DNA from: Gautieria morchelliformis
Taxonomy: Eukaryota > Basidiomycota > Agaricomycetes > Gomphales > Gomphaceae
Direction: 5' to 3'
NCBI GenBank assembly: GCA_015179125.1
Contig: WHVA01000181.1
Coordinates: 124,001 to 188,000 of the forward strand
Length of the DNA: 64,000 nucleotides
Both the position numbers and the translations under genes were made by a program. Below are positions 31,716 to 41,849 of this stretch, piece by piece (the stretch's first letter is position 1; each line of letters starts with the position of its first letter). Below the pieces are notes generated by a model, which was not told the DNA's origin, ran no database searches, and saw only the letters and a program-made list of their open reading frames with translations.

Positions 31716-32545
31716 GTAAGATAGAAGTCGTTTGCGGCACCTTTACTAATATACACGTCTATGTCACGTGATGCGCCAAATCTTCGATTTTGTGAAAAAA
31801 AAAAAAAAAAAAACCTTAGTTGAGACAGCATTTTGGTGAACCAGACTAAATAGACTCTCTTTTTATAGTGCCTTGCCAAACTAGGATATAATTTTTGGAA
31901 GTGAAATATGATAGCTGTGGAATGCCATGCAATAATATAATCTCTAAGCACTGAAAGCTGTCCAGAAGCAGCATCACCTCCTTCAGCTGCAAGTGAAGTG
32001 TGCTCCTTAATGTAAACTATGTACTCATCATCTGAATCCTCTGATTCCTCTGCAACCATGACTGCAGTCTTTGGTGACCTTTGACACGCGGATTTGAGAT
32101 TGTGGACTCGAGAAGCTTTATTTTTAGATTTTTGACCCATCTTGTGGCTCAGATTGTTCAAATATAACTATTTTGAGAAGCGGAGGCCTAGGAGTGGTGG
32201 TGCGTTGTTTTTTCTTCGACCTCCGAAGCTGACAAATGTATCACGTGATCCATCACGTGACCGCCAAATTCTGCGGTCCAAATATAGAAATTGTGTGGAA
32301 TCACTCTAGGACATCAAAAAAAATAATTTGGAAATTTTGTTGTGTCACACTTTGAACGTCATATTTCTCCTCCAGTAATGTAGATATTTCCCAAGTCTCT
32401 CCTAGGAGTTGTAGCTATGCATAACCCAAAGAGAATGTAGGAAGCATTTTGGCAAAAAGTTTCTGCCTTCGAGAGTTATTGAGCTCACCGTTGGATGGTC
32501 CTGAGCTTACGTAAAGGTGCCACATTTAAACGACTTCTATCTTAC
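31716..32545. mobile_element. Inverted-repeat element with splice-site termini (introner-like candidate)
   Basis: The 830-bp element has terminal inverted repeats starting GTAAGATAGAAGTCGTTT at both ends, followed by GGCACCTTTAC on each side. A CAG trinucleotide flanks it on both sides (31,713-31,715 and 32,546-32,548). The left junction therefore reads CAG|GTAAG and the right CTTACCAG|AAA, a consensus intron donor and acceptor. Splicing from 31,716 to 32,548 would remove the element exactly. The minus strand encodes a short protein-like opening (MGQKSKNKASRVHNLKSACQ, then TAVMVAEESEDSDDE) similar in style to basidiomycete transposase N-termini. An A18 tract lies near 31,797-31,814. It sits in LINE-A ORF2. 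Confidence 0.8.
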
Positions 32546-32548
32546 CAG

Positions 32549-33030
32549 AAACAGCAAAGGCACGAAAGGATACATAAATAAGCTGGCAAGGATACAGAGA
32601 CAAGCGGCCCTGTCCATCACTGGAGCGATGAACACCACGGCGACCGACACGCTAGACGCACATGCCAACCTGCACCCCTTCCCATTACTTGTCGCCAAGA
32701 TGGTACATAGAGCGGCGACAAGGATAGCTTGCCTACCAGGACACCACCCATTGGCGCCAAAAGCCCTGAAAGCCGCCAAGCGCTACGTGAAGAGACACAG
32801 GTCGCCGCTGCACGAAATGATGCACATCTACGACATGCAGCCCGAGAAGATGGAAAAAATACATACGGTGTGCTCCGGGCCCAAATGGGCCCCCGATTTT
32901 GAGATACGCATACCCCATGACAAACAGCAGGCTATCAGAGAGCTAGAGGCTGACACAGGGATGTCATGGTCTATACGGACGGATCGAGCATCGACGGAGG
33001 GGTGGGAGCAGCTGCGGTATTGTACAGAGG
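32549..33030 (+). pseudogene. LINE-A ORF2: tether and RNase H start
   Basis: It encodes NSKGTKGYINKLARIQRQAA, TATDTLDAHANLHPFPLL, KRYVKRHRSPLHEMMHIYDM, and then, after a frameshift near 32,960, VMVYTDGSSIDGGVGAAAVL, the RNase H opening with its first catalytic Asp. The frame runs into the solo LTR at 33,031 and resumes after it: LYRG joins SIEQKVVRLYMG. Confidence 0.87.
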
Positions 33031-34509
33031 TGTTAGGGATCGTCCACAAAGTAGCTACCTATTTATGAACATTTACTAGGTAGTTAATTAGTTTCAAATG
33101 TCCTCAAGGAAGGTTGTATTAATATTTCTATGCTACACTCACATTGGGTCCACAAGATACAACAATCTCTTGATAGTTTAGCTAAGAATCCCCCACGGTC
33201 ACATGACTATCACATGACCTCAAAAACAGCTCAAAGTCACCTGATCATCCACAGTCACCTGACAATCACCTGACCTCAAAGTCACCTGATTATCTACAGT
33301 CACCTGACAATCACCTGACCTCAAAGTCACTTGATTATCTACGGCCACCTGACAATCACATGACACAGTCACATGACCTCAATCCAGCATGAAGTCACAT
33401 GACTTTCCTTCGTCACATGATAATCACATGAGCGTGGGAGTTTCTTACATACTCTTAGCTTTACTGTCACAGAGCTGTGACTTTAACCCAATATAGCAAT
33501 AGAACCTTCCACAGCCTTCCAATAGTTTCCAAACCTTTCCTGAAGCTTCTCTAAGCTTCCACAAGGTTCTTCACAGTAGTAGAAGCCTCTACAAGGTTCC
33601 TGGCAGTAGTTACATAAGCTAGATAGATGCAGTATAAATAGCCTGCAGTTTTAGCAGTGAAGCAATCAATCATCTTTAACCAAACCACTCATACCTTGAG
33701 TAACTGAAGTGTGACTTCAACACAGCCTTGTACCGAAGTACTGGCTCACTGACTTGGCTACAGTCTAAGATTGCAGCAACTCTGATTGGCTCTGAGAAGT
33801 ACAAGAGTGCTCTATTTTAATTGCAGCAGGCTCTGAATAATCGCGCTGCGAACAGCAACATTACTAAGAGTAACTGATTAGTAATCCTGTACATTAGACG
33901 CCACTCTGAGCAGTGATCTAATAGACTTGGTTATTAGTTATTCAATTCACGCAATAGATTATTAACTTAACTCTGAGTTAAGTGGGTTAATAGCCTTTTG
34001 AGTAATTGATCTTTCTTGATCAATCAACGCACTGCAGATATTAACCTAACTCAGGGTAAGTGAGTTAATATCCTATGTTTGTTGAGTTGGAAAACCAGAA
34101 AAGCCACAACAATAGTGACTCACTTGAACTGAGGAAGAGTTCAAGCGCAGAACTATCTTTTCACGTCTTGGGGATTATTGTTGTCTTTAATTCACTCGAC
34201 CCGCGGTCCTAAGACTCTCGGTAGCTTTTCCCCTTAAAGTATCTGGACCCTTGGACGCCTAATAACATTCTTTGACCTCACAAAGTATTGCACAATCTAA
34301 GAACTACACGTGTTCAGTTAAATCTCTATTGCTACACTTCCTGTACCTATACTGATTCTGATTGTTCACCGGAGTATAATTTCTTAATTGGGTTCTCCGT
34401 TAAAATAGTTTCGAAGCTTGCGTGTGCTTGTAAAGTCAAATCTCTGATTGAACTTTAGAATTGTGTTTAACACCACAGTTTTACGTTTAGTTCAACGGGT
34501 TCCAAAACA
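33031..34509 (+). mobile_element. Solo LTR, 1,479 bp, in LINE-A RNase H
   Basis: It starts TGTTAGGGATC and ends ttccaaaaca (TG...CA ends) and is flanked by a perfect 5-bp duplication, agagg (33,026-33,030 and 34,510-34,514). Removing it restores the LINE reading frame. No other copy is in the window. The start resembles fungal Gypsy LTRs, but without internal sequence the superfamily is an inference. Confidence 0.88.
33198..33432 (+). repeat. Degenerate tandem repeat of CACCTGA / CACATGA motifs
   Basis: Within the solo LTR, a unit of about 48 bp built from agtcacctgattatctac and agtcacctgacaatcacctg repeats about three times. Degenerate CACATGA versions occur at both edges. In an LTR upstream region this may act as an E-box-like (CANNTG) enhancer array; that role is inference. 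Confidence 0.8.
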
Positions 34510-34514
34510 AGAGG

Positions 34515-35358
34515 CAGCATCGAGCAGAAGGTGGTAAGGCTATACATGGGCACAGAGCAGGACCACACAGTCTTCAAGGCCGAGCTAGTAGGGGCCGCCA
34601 TGGGTGCGAAGCTCTTGAGCATGGAAAGGGGAAGACGATACGTCATAGAAAACGATAGTCGCGCGGCCATACAAACCACTAGAAGAGAGAAACAGATCCC
34701 GGCGCAATATCTTGTCAACGCGATACATCGACAAGTACAGGGGCTAGTAAGGCAACAGCCACAGGCTACAGTGGTTATGAGGTGGGTGCCGGGACATGAG
34801 GGGGTGGAAGGGAACGAGAGAGCCGACGAGGAGGCAAAAATGGCAGCGAGAGGGGAGACCAGCGAGGAAAGGCACATACCAATAGAGTGCAGAGGAATTC
34901 TGCCCAGAAGCAAGGCGGCAGAGCTTCAGAGATTCCAGGAACAAGTCAGACAGGAAGCAAAAAGCTACTTCAAGAGGTCGCCGAGAGCAAGGGTAGCGCA
35001 CAAGATCGATCCGTCCATGCCATCCATCGCATACACCAAACTCATACACGGAATGCCACGCGGACAAGCCAGCCTACTTATGCAACTCAGGACGGGGCAT
35101 GTGGGACTAAACAAGCACTTGCATAAGATTGGGAAGGTCGACACACCCAAGTGCCCAGAGTGCAGGCGAGCAGATGAAACCGTCTTTCACTTCCTGATTA
35201 GGTGTCCAGCCTACAGCGAGCAGAGAAGGACAATGGAGCGGGACCTCGGAAGAGCGGCCACATCGGTCAAAACACTCCTGACCAGACCTAAGGCAATGAA
35301 GCACCTCTTCAGGTATGTGCACGCCACAGGCAGATTCCCCACGAAGCACGGAGACTAG
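34515..35358 (+). pseudogene. LINE-A ORF2: RNase H end and C-terminal zinc motif
   Basis: It encodes SIEQKVVRLYMGTEQDHTVF, KAELVGAAMGAKLLSMERGR, VIENDSRAAIQTTRREKQ and VVMRWVPGHEGVEGNERADE, ending with a Cys-His motif (CPECRRADETVFHFLIRC) and a stop at 35,358. This stretch is uninterrupted; the RNase H Glu (KAEL), Asp (ENDS) and VPGH are kept. 250 bases of 3' UTR with gggctcggccccaaaagacg, shared with LINE-B, precede the A-rich tail. Confidence 0.88.
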
Positions 35359-35613
35359 GAGACGTTGGGAAGGGCAGAGATGGAGGGACAGAAAAAACCG
35401 GCGACGAACGCGCAGGCGCAACACACGCGCACTAACCACCCCGCTCACAAAAGCACGGACTTGCCCAGGGCCTTGCCCATGGAGCACAGGCAGAGATAGA
35501 ATAGGACATGCTGGATAGACATATGTGTCGATGGGCGATTTGTAGAACGCGTCTTACATAGGGCTCGGCCCCAAAAGACGTTAAATTGGATGAAAAAAAA
35601 AAAATTATTTTAT

Positions 35614-36364
35614 TAGGGTACTAAAGGCTCAGTACGACAGGAAGAAAACACTCCCGCAAGAAGAGCAGGTGTTTATTGGTTCATCTACCAAGAAGGACCA
35701 GAAGGGGCAGAAGGCGCATACATGCACCAACTGCAAAAAGCCTGGACATTCTATTGAAAATTGCTGGGCTAAAGGAGGTGGTAAAGAAGGTCAAGGACCA
35801 CGTCAGAAGAAAAACGCCAAAGGCAAAAAGAAGAAGAAGGGTAAAGCAGAAGCGAATGTTGCCGAAGAAGAGACCTCTTCTGAGGAAACTGATGATGGGC
35901 ATCTTGCCTTCACCAATTTCAACGAGTGCTCTAATTTTAATTCAAGCACATCCTCAGGAGTTGTAGTCATACTCGACACCGGAACGACATCACATATGAC
36001 ACCTCATAAACATTTATTGAGGAACTACTGTCAATTCTCACAGCCAAGGACTATCCGAGCAGCCAACAAAGGCACTTTTGATGCATTTGGCTCAGGACTG
36101 CTTGTATTATCCAATAAGGTGGGAGATAAAACAGTAGAAGTCACGTTGCAAGACATATACTATGCACCAAAAATTGCTGCTACCCTCGTCTCAATCGGTC
36201 GGTGCGATAATGCTGGCTACGATATTCCACTCGGTGGCCAGAAATGCACAATATCTAACACTACTGGAAAGATATTGATGCAAGCACCGAAGGTCAATGG
36301 CTTATATCGACTAGACCTCCAGTCACCAAGTGCTCAAGCCCATATGTGTTTGTCTGCCATGGAA
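35614..36364 (+). pseudogene. Copia Gag C-terminus and protease
   Basis: The frame from LINE-A's right edge gives the Gag zinc knuckle (CTNCKKPGHSIENC), a Lys-rich stretch, and an aspartic protease with ILDTGTTSHMTPHKHLL as its active-site region. IYYAPKIAATLVSIGRCDNA follows. The protease cleaves the polyprotein. Near 36,364 the frame shifts: NHQRMGHISQKSL continues one frame over. Confidence 0.9.
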
Positions 36365-37490
36365 ATCATCAAAGGATGGGGCACATCTCACAGAAGTCCC
36401 TACAACATTTACTTAACCGTGGCATGATATTGGGAATTGAACTGAGCTCCACAGGCGATAAGATTGTCTGTGATGCGTGCATCTAAGCTAAGGTTGCACG
36501 CAACCTCTTCCTCAAGAACCCAGAGACCGTACATCAAAATTCGGTGACAGAATTTATTCTGATGTCTGGGGATGGCACCTCGGCAAGACCACCCTCCACC
36601 AATTCGATAAATAAAGTCTATGATTATTACAATGGTCTTCTATTTATTCTGGGGACCTGCAAGACACCTCACGATCGATAAGAAGTCATATTATGTCTCC
36701 TTTATTGATGACTACTCAAGGGAATCAGTGATCTATCTCATGGCGAACAAATCAGAAGCATTCTCAAAGTACAAACTCTACGAGGCTCTAATGCTTCGAC
36801 AGAGAAATGTGCACATCAAGGCACTTGTTTCTGACCGAGGGGGCGAGTACACGAGCTCTGAATTTGAACAGCACCTGACCAAACAAGGCACGAAGCATCG
36901 GTTGACGGTACATGACACACCAGAGTCTAATGGTGTTGCCGAATGTCTGAACCGAAATCTCACTGAGGGAACTCGTGCCATGCTATTTGAATCAGGCCTT
37001 CCTAAGATATTATGGGGCTATGTGATACAGCATGGCAATTATCTTAGGAACAGGACGCATACAACAGCTCTACCGGATAAAACATCTTACGAGATGATTC
37101 ACCATGAGAAACCGAATCTCAAAGACATTCACACATGGGGAGCCGAAGTCTATGTTAAGGTCAATCAGGGAGATAAATTGGCAGCTCGTGCCAAGAGAGC
37201 TCGGTGGATAGGAATTTCTGCGCAGGGCCATGGTCATTATGTTTATTGGCCTGACTCTCACAAAGTTTCTGTCGAGCGGAACGTTGTGTTTGATTCAGAA
37301 ATGAAGAAGGGAAAAGTCCCAATCATTTCTATTGAGGAATCCAAGCTACCTACGTCGAGAGAAGAGAAGAAGGCCATTCCGGCATCAGTGCCTGTGCCCG
37401 GTCGCTTAGTCAGCGAAGAGGCAAAGATCGAAGAAATTGATGAAAGCGCACCAGAGGAATATCTTGAAGAGCTGCAACCTATTGCTCTGA
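36365..37490 (+). pseudogene. Copia integrase
   Basis: A pre-integrase His-Cys zinc motif reads NHQRMGHISQKSLQHLL and later VCDACI, followed by a TAA near 36,487. About 80 bp of disrupted sequence with a near-repeat of tttattctg follows. The catalytic core is open from 36,620: SFIDDYSRESVIYLM (Asp), ALVSDRGGEYTSSEF (Asp), TPESNGVAECLNRNLTE (Glu). These three acidic residues form the DDE site that joins cDNA to the genome. GHGHYVYWPDSHKVSVER is typical of the Copia C-terminal region. Confidence 0.9.
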
Positions 37491-38028
37491 ATAATCCTAT
37501 GTGGAAGAAATCAATGGACAAAGAGTATGAGGCCCTAATCGACAAGGGAGTGTGGGAACGAGCCAAACCACCTCCTGGAGCCAATATTGTCGGTAATAAA
37601 TGGGTCTACCTTGGGAAGCGTAATCCAGAAGGGAAACCAATAATGCCTAAATTGAGAATGGTCACCCAAGGCTTCACACAGAAGTTTGGAGTCGACTATT
37701 ATGAGACATACTCACCTGTTGCTCGGTTATCCTCCCTACGGATCATATGCGCCATTGCTGCTAGGAACGAATGGCCTATTCATCAAATGGACGTGGACTA
37801 TGCATACCTCAATGTTACATTGCCTGAACCTATTTACATGGAGCAGCCGTATGGATATGAGTCCGGAGACAAAGACGAAGTGCTACTTTTGAAGAAAGCA
37901 CTCTACGGCCTCAAACAATCTGGAAGAGAATGGTACAAACGTCTAAGTAGTGAATTCCACAAGTTAGGATTCACTACATCAGCCACAGATGGGGCTGTAT
38001 TTTATAGACGAGGCGGAAAGGGGCATGT
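37491..38028 (+). pseudogene. Copia reverse transcriptase, N-terminal part
   Basis: It encodes MDKEYEALIDKGVWE, GNKWVYLGKRNPEGK, RMVTQGFTQKFGVDYYETYS, PVARLSSLRIICAIAA and HQMDVDYAYLNVTLPEPIYM (first catalytic Asp), then LLLKKALYGLKQSGREWY, the standard Copia RT series. The frame is cut at 38,028 by the solo LTR; its 5-bp duplication catgt allows the gene to be rejoined on paper to VDDL at about 39,085. Confidence 0.92.
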
Positions 38029-39060
38029 TGTCAAGATTGGTTTTCAAGCGTTAATATCGTGTATTAGTGAACACAGCGAATGCCCGAATAACTTGTGCGA
38101 ATAAGTATGCCGTTCGGCGAATAGGTGAACCAATGAATGTTCACAAGGTCAGAGGGTTTGCCTAAACGGGGCTCGCCCTATCTACAGTCCTAGCGAAATA
38201 GCCCGTGACTCTTGACAATGTAACGTGCAAGGTCTCACGGAAGGGCTGTCTAAGTCTCGACAATCCCTTCGCTGGCGAAGGTGCTCCTTCGGAGCCCTTC
38301 GCCAACAGCACAGAAAATGGTTTGAAGGCTAAGGTAACGAAGATGAAGTATGAGAACTCACCAGTGGCGCCTAAGTCCTCTGCTAGTCGAAGATGGAAAT
38401 CTCCAAGAGAAGGCTTAAGATGATGACCACAGCGAGGTCGAAGTTGCACAAGATGAACGACGTATGATAATTGAACTGGGGAATATACATGCGAATGTAA
38501 ACTACTTATATCGAATGCTTGTAAGGTATCAGCGAATAGGAAAGAGGCCGTTGTGAGTCAGGGTTGGATAGGGGTGCGCGGTCATGATACTAGGTAGATG
38601 GAATAAACATACGATAGAGTGAGGGGAGAATGAGAACATGAAACGACGGAGAATAACGGGAGCGAAGGCATTTATGGACAAAACCATGTCTTGGGACCCG
38701 TATACATGCTACCCTGCACGGACTCTCCGTTTACTGGGTTGATCCCGCACGACCTATGGAAGAGAGGTCCTGCGATCACACCTTGGCCATACGAACACCC
38801 AATGGGGTTGGATTAAGAAGATGATGGGGTTTATGATGAGCCATCATGCCGGGTGAATGGTGTCGATCATATTCGATGGCGTGCCTGCTGACAAAATGCG
38901 TGAGCAGCGAATAGCGGTTCGGAGAATGGGGCAAACAGCGGGTAGGGTGGACGTAGAGGGGAAGTGGTCGGTAGGTGTGGCGAACTCTGGCGAGGATCCT
39001 AGGGAGTGACGAGGGGGAACGTAGAGGTAGCGCGGTAGGAGAAATAAACCAGTCGTGACA
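38029..39060 (+). mobile_element. Solo LTR, family X, copy 2
   Basis: It starts TGTCAAGATTGG and ends cagtcgtgaca, and is flanked by a perfect 5-bp duplication, catgt (38,024-38,028 and 39,061-39,065). It inserted into the Copia RT next to the catalytic motif. TGTCA and TGACA form the short terminal inverted repeat of this 1,032-bp LTR. Confidence 0.93.
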
Positions 39061-39065
39061 CATGT

Positions 39066-40016
39066 GATCATTGCAACAGCTGTGGACGACCTCTCCTCCT
39101 GGACGAAGTCAAATGATATCTTGCTCAGGTCTTCAGTATGAAAGATCTAGGCGAGATCCATTGGCTATTGAACCTCAAAATCGAAAGAGACTGGCAGAAG
39201 AAAACTATTGCGATTTCACAACCCGCATACATCGAGAAGATCATCAAAAAATTCAATCTCGAAGATGCGAAGACTTATGCTACGCCTCTTGATCCAGCCT
39301 TTAAATTATCTAAAGACCAATGTCCTTCTACAGAGAGAGGCAAGAAAGCCATGTCGAAGTTTCCATACAGGCAAGCCATAGGATCACTGATGTGGGCAGC
39401 TGTATCCACTCGACCTGACATTGCATTTGCGGTGTCATTGCTCTCACAATTCCTCGAAAATCCAGGTGGCACACATTGGAATTCAGTTAAACGTGTCTGC
39501 AAATATTTGAAAGGCACGAAGCATTACAAACTCACACTTGGAAGAAATCGAGACGGCTTGATGGGGTATTCAGATGTGGATTGGGGTTCACAGAGTCATA
39601 GGTGTTCGTATTCGGCATATTTATTTCAGATTGATGGGGGCACTGTTTCATGGAGTTGCCAGAAACAATCGATAGTAGCCCTCTCATCAACTGAAGCCGA
39701 ATTCGTCGCCCTGACCCATGCGGGCAAAGAGGCTCTTTGGATGCGCCATTTTATTTCTGAAATATTCCAACCGCTGAACAGACCCATCCAAGTTTATTCA
39801 GACAATCAATCAGCCATTGCAATCACGTATGGCACTCAACAACACACGAGAACCAAACATTTCGACATCAGATTATATTTCCGTCGAGATATAATCAAAA
39901 ATCAAGAAGCCAAGCTCGTTTATTTGCCAACCGAACAAATGTTGGCAGATATTCTCACTATAGGACTTCCTAGTCCTAGAGTGAAGATCCTCAATGAGAA
40001 GCTTGGAATATATTAG
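39066..40016 (+). pseudogene. Copia reverse transcriptase C-terminus and RNase H
   Basis: It resumes as IIATAVDDLSSW, with VDD as the catalytic pair, and shifts frame near 39,137 to MKDLGEIHWLLNLKIERDW, FPYRQAIGSLMWAAVSTRPD, then RNase H with YSDVDWGSQSHRCSYSAYLF, SSTEAEFVALTHAGKEALWM, VYSDNQSAIAITYGTQQHTR and HFDIRLYFRRDIIKN. It ends at a stop at 40,016, followed by a short purine run (gaggg) and the 3' LTR. Confidence 0.92.
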
Positions 40017-40027
40017 GCTTGAGGGCG

Positions 40028-40506
40028 TGTTGGGTGCATTTATGCTCCTGCACCAAAATCAAGCCAAATAGATTCCACCATTCGTATTTCTTTTGATTTT
40101 GACTTGAAACCATGCTGACATTCATTCTATGATTTGTCAAATTTATCTTTGATTTTTCGAAGCTGTATTTCTACTTCTTTTCATGTTCTGTCCAACCGAC
40201 CCTTTGTGGGTGGTTGTGGACAGGTTTCCTTTTTGAGGTGCGGCTGTTCACTACTGTGCTACGTTTTACGGGCGCTTAGCATGGCACACCGTGGTATCAC
40301 GGGCGCTAAAGCGCCGGCTAGTAGTACATGCGCATGAGACACATTTCCCTCCTCTCTCAGTGACAACTAAATTCACTGAGAGAGGCAAGTAAATTAGTCT
40401 TGTTTCCTTTCTATTTGTTGACCTAGAAATCCTATAGTGAATTAATTTCTAGTCTTCTTTTGAGCACCAAGTCCGAACCTACTGCCTATAATTCCTGTCC
40501 TCTAAA
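40028..40506 (+). repeat. Copia 3' LTR (479 bp)
   Basis: Nearly identical to the 5' LTR except for a clean 61-bp deletion between two copies of agtgaattaatttctag, and a changed last dinucleotide (taaa for taca). It is followed by the gggaa target duplication. Confidence 0.93.
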
Positions 40507-40511
40507 GGGAA

Positions 40512-41070
40512 AGCCCCCTTTATGTCCAGATACAGTATCCCTAGCACCTTTCCTCTCCTCCAAGCGTCCTTCGCTTGTCCTACCACGTAGTGTATGGCGT
40601 CCGTAGTCGTTCTGCCTGGTCTGCACCCGAAGTGGTTGTCTGGTAACAGATGGTGCTTTTCTGCCATTTTCACAATGTCTTCTGCGACGCACGCTGACAG
40701 TACCTTGCCTATCGTGTCGAGCAGGGCTATAGGTCTGTAAGCGCCTGGGACCGTGTAATCAGCTTTCCCTGGTTTGCGCAGGACTTTGGTGATGGAATCT
40801 CTCCATTGGGCTGGGTATACCTCGAGGTCGAATGTTGCTCGGAAGAGGGGGCCTATGTAGGGTAGGAGGACATCAATGCATTGCTTTATGAGTTCATTAG
40901 GGATACCGTTTTCTCCGGGCGCCTTGAATCGATTGAGCCTATCTACTGCTCTTCGTATCTGCCTGTCGGTTACTGGCTGGTATTCGAATGCCGGTGGCGG
41001 GTAGTCGTAATCCTCTGGGATTTGTTCCATTCCGTCTCTTGTTTTCAGGAAGAACGTGTCTGTTACGGTA
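40512..41070 (-). pseudogene. LINE-B ORF2: reverse transcriptase fingers
   Basis: Minus strand: TDTFFLKTRDGMEQIPEDYD, AVDRLNRFKAPGENGIPNEL, KVLRKPGKADYTVPGAYRPI, HFGCRPGRTTTDAIHYVV and KVLGILYLDIKGAFP, ending at the Copia target duplication. LINE homology fades near 41,070, so LINE-B is 5'-truncated here, as is common for LINE insertions. Confidence 0.88.
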
Positions 41071-41214
41071 CGATCCGTCGTAAGGTTGACCGAGGTCGGG
41101 AGCGAAGCCCGAGGTAAGGTCCGAGCTTACGGGGCAAGGTTTGGATGGGGAAGTCGGAGAGGGACTTGGCTTCAGCTTATGTGCTGCGCCGACCCTACGC
41201 ATGAGTCCCAACTT

Positions 41215-41640
41215 CGGAGGCAAACACCTCAATCTCCAGAGTTTGCATTCTAAAGTGACGTTGGATGATATCTGCAGGCGTGTTGGCTTGTGTCAATGTT
41301 GCTGGATATAGCGACAGTGCAAATTTCTCATTTTGGGACATGGCCTGTAAGACATGGGGAGAGATCGTATGGAGAGACCATCGAATTTCAACATGGGGCG
41401 CAAGGACATGGTATCCACGATATCATGCATTCGGTGTATTGACTGTGACGGTGATGGTAGAGCTGTGCCTGGGTGGCCCGGGAAAGCCCAGGGCGATCTG
41501 CAATGTGTTTGATGTTTTATCTAGCATGCTATTATTAGAATGACAACGGTGCCACTAGCCAGAATAAACAGTATTGGACATCTGGCAGTTTTTAATTCAG
41601 ATCAGAAAAATGTGTAACTGTCGTGATCCACAAATTCTGC
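41215..41640 (+). repeat. Module A copy 3 (A3), partial
   Basis: It shares ccagagtttgcattctaaag, ttgctggatatagcgacag and tatggagagaccatcgaatt with A2 and A4, through to about 41,640, then diverges. It lacks the GC-rich coding part. Confidence 0.8.
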
Positions 41641-41654
41641 GCCGCTGGGAGACA

Positions 41655-41680
41655 GGTCTATGGACTGCGGTCCATAGACC
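41655..41680. repeat. Perfect hairpin, 11-bp arms
   Basis: ggtctatggac and gtccatagacc pair perfectly around a 4-base loop. A third partial copy (catagacct) follows at about 41,684. It could be a terminator-like structure or a cruciform; no adjacent gene is recognised. Confidence 0.7.
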
Positions 41681-41849
41681 ACACCATAGACCTCCCCACT
41701 AGCACCCATCCCCAGACAGATAGATACATAATGTGTACATAGATCAACACGGATGTGTATATAATTAGTATACATTGTGGAACTGGGTAAACGATTTTCA
41801 TTCTCGAAATTCGTTAAAATACAAATTGTTGAACCCCTCAATTAAAAAA

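Larger units (their letters stand above)
27314..35609 (+). mobile_element. LINE-A, Tad-like non-LTR retrotransposon, essentially full length
   Basis: It is flanked by a perfect 10-bp duplication, ttattagggt (27,304-27,313 and 35,610-35,619), and ends in an A-rich tail. Its start (aactttctcacgcccacc) is shared with LINE-C at 59,168, so it is probably complete at the 5' end. It encodes ORF1 and an ORF2 with endonuclease, reverse transcriptase and RNase H. ORF2 is interrupted by an inverted-repeat element (31,716-32,545) and a solo LTR (33,031-34,509). Without them it is about 6 kb. Confidence 0.93.
26141..40506 (+). mobile_element. Full-length Copia (Ty1-type) retrotransposon with nested insertions
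   Basis: Two LTRs (26,141-26,680 and 40,028-40,506) flank gag, protease, integrase, reverse transcriptase and RNase H in Copia order. A 5-bp duplication, gggaa, flanks the element (26,136-26,140 and 40,507-40,511), and it sits inside the reverse transcriptase of LINE-B. It is split by LINE-A and a solo LTR; without them it is about 5 kb. Frameshifts in gag, the pre-integrase region and RT make it defective. Confidence 0.94.
22649..41070 (-). mobile_element. LINE-B, Tad-like non-LTR retrotransposon, 5'-truncated and invaded
   Basis: The minus-strand LINE ends in a 25-base poly-A (T run 22,649-22,673) and is truncated at its 5' end in the reverse transcriptase near 41,070. Its body is split by a solo LTR (23,572-24,059), a hAT element (24,562-25,244) and a full-length Copia element (26,141-40,506). 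Removing the insertions together with one copy of each target duplication rejoins the reading frame: LDIKGAFP joins SIILKRLTHN across the Copia, and KER joins AIPGQYLV across the LTR. No target duplication of LINE-B itself was found. Confidence 0.9.

Noticed and set aside
32517..33068. Independent 183-codon gene
   Set aside because: It is the LINE-A ORF2 tether region running out of frame into RNase H and then into the solo LTR.
33198..33432. CRISPR-like repeat array
   Set aside because: Repeats are degenerate and contiguous without unique spacers, and the genome is eukaryotic.
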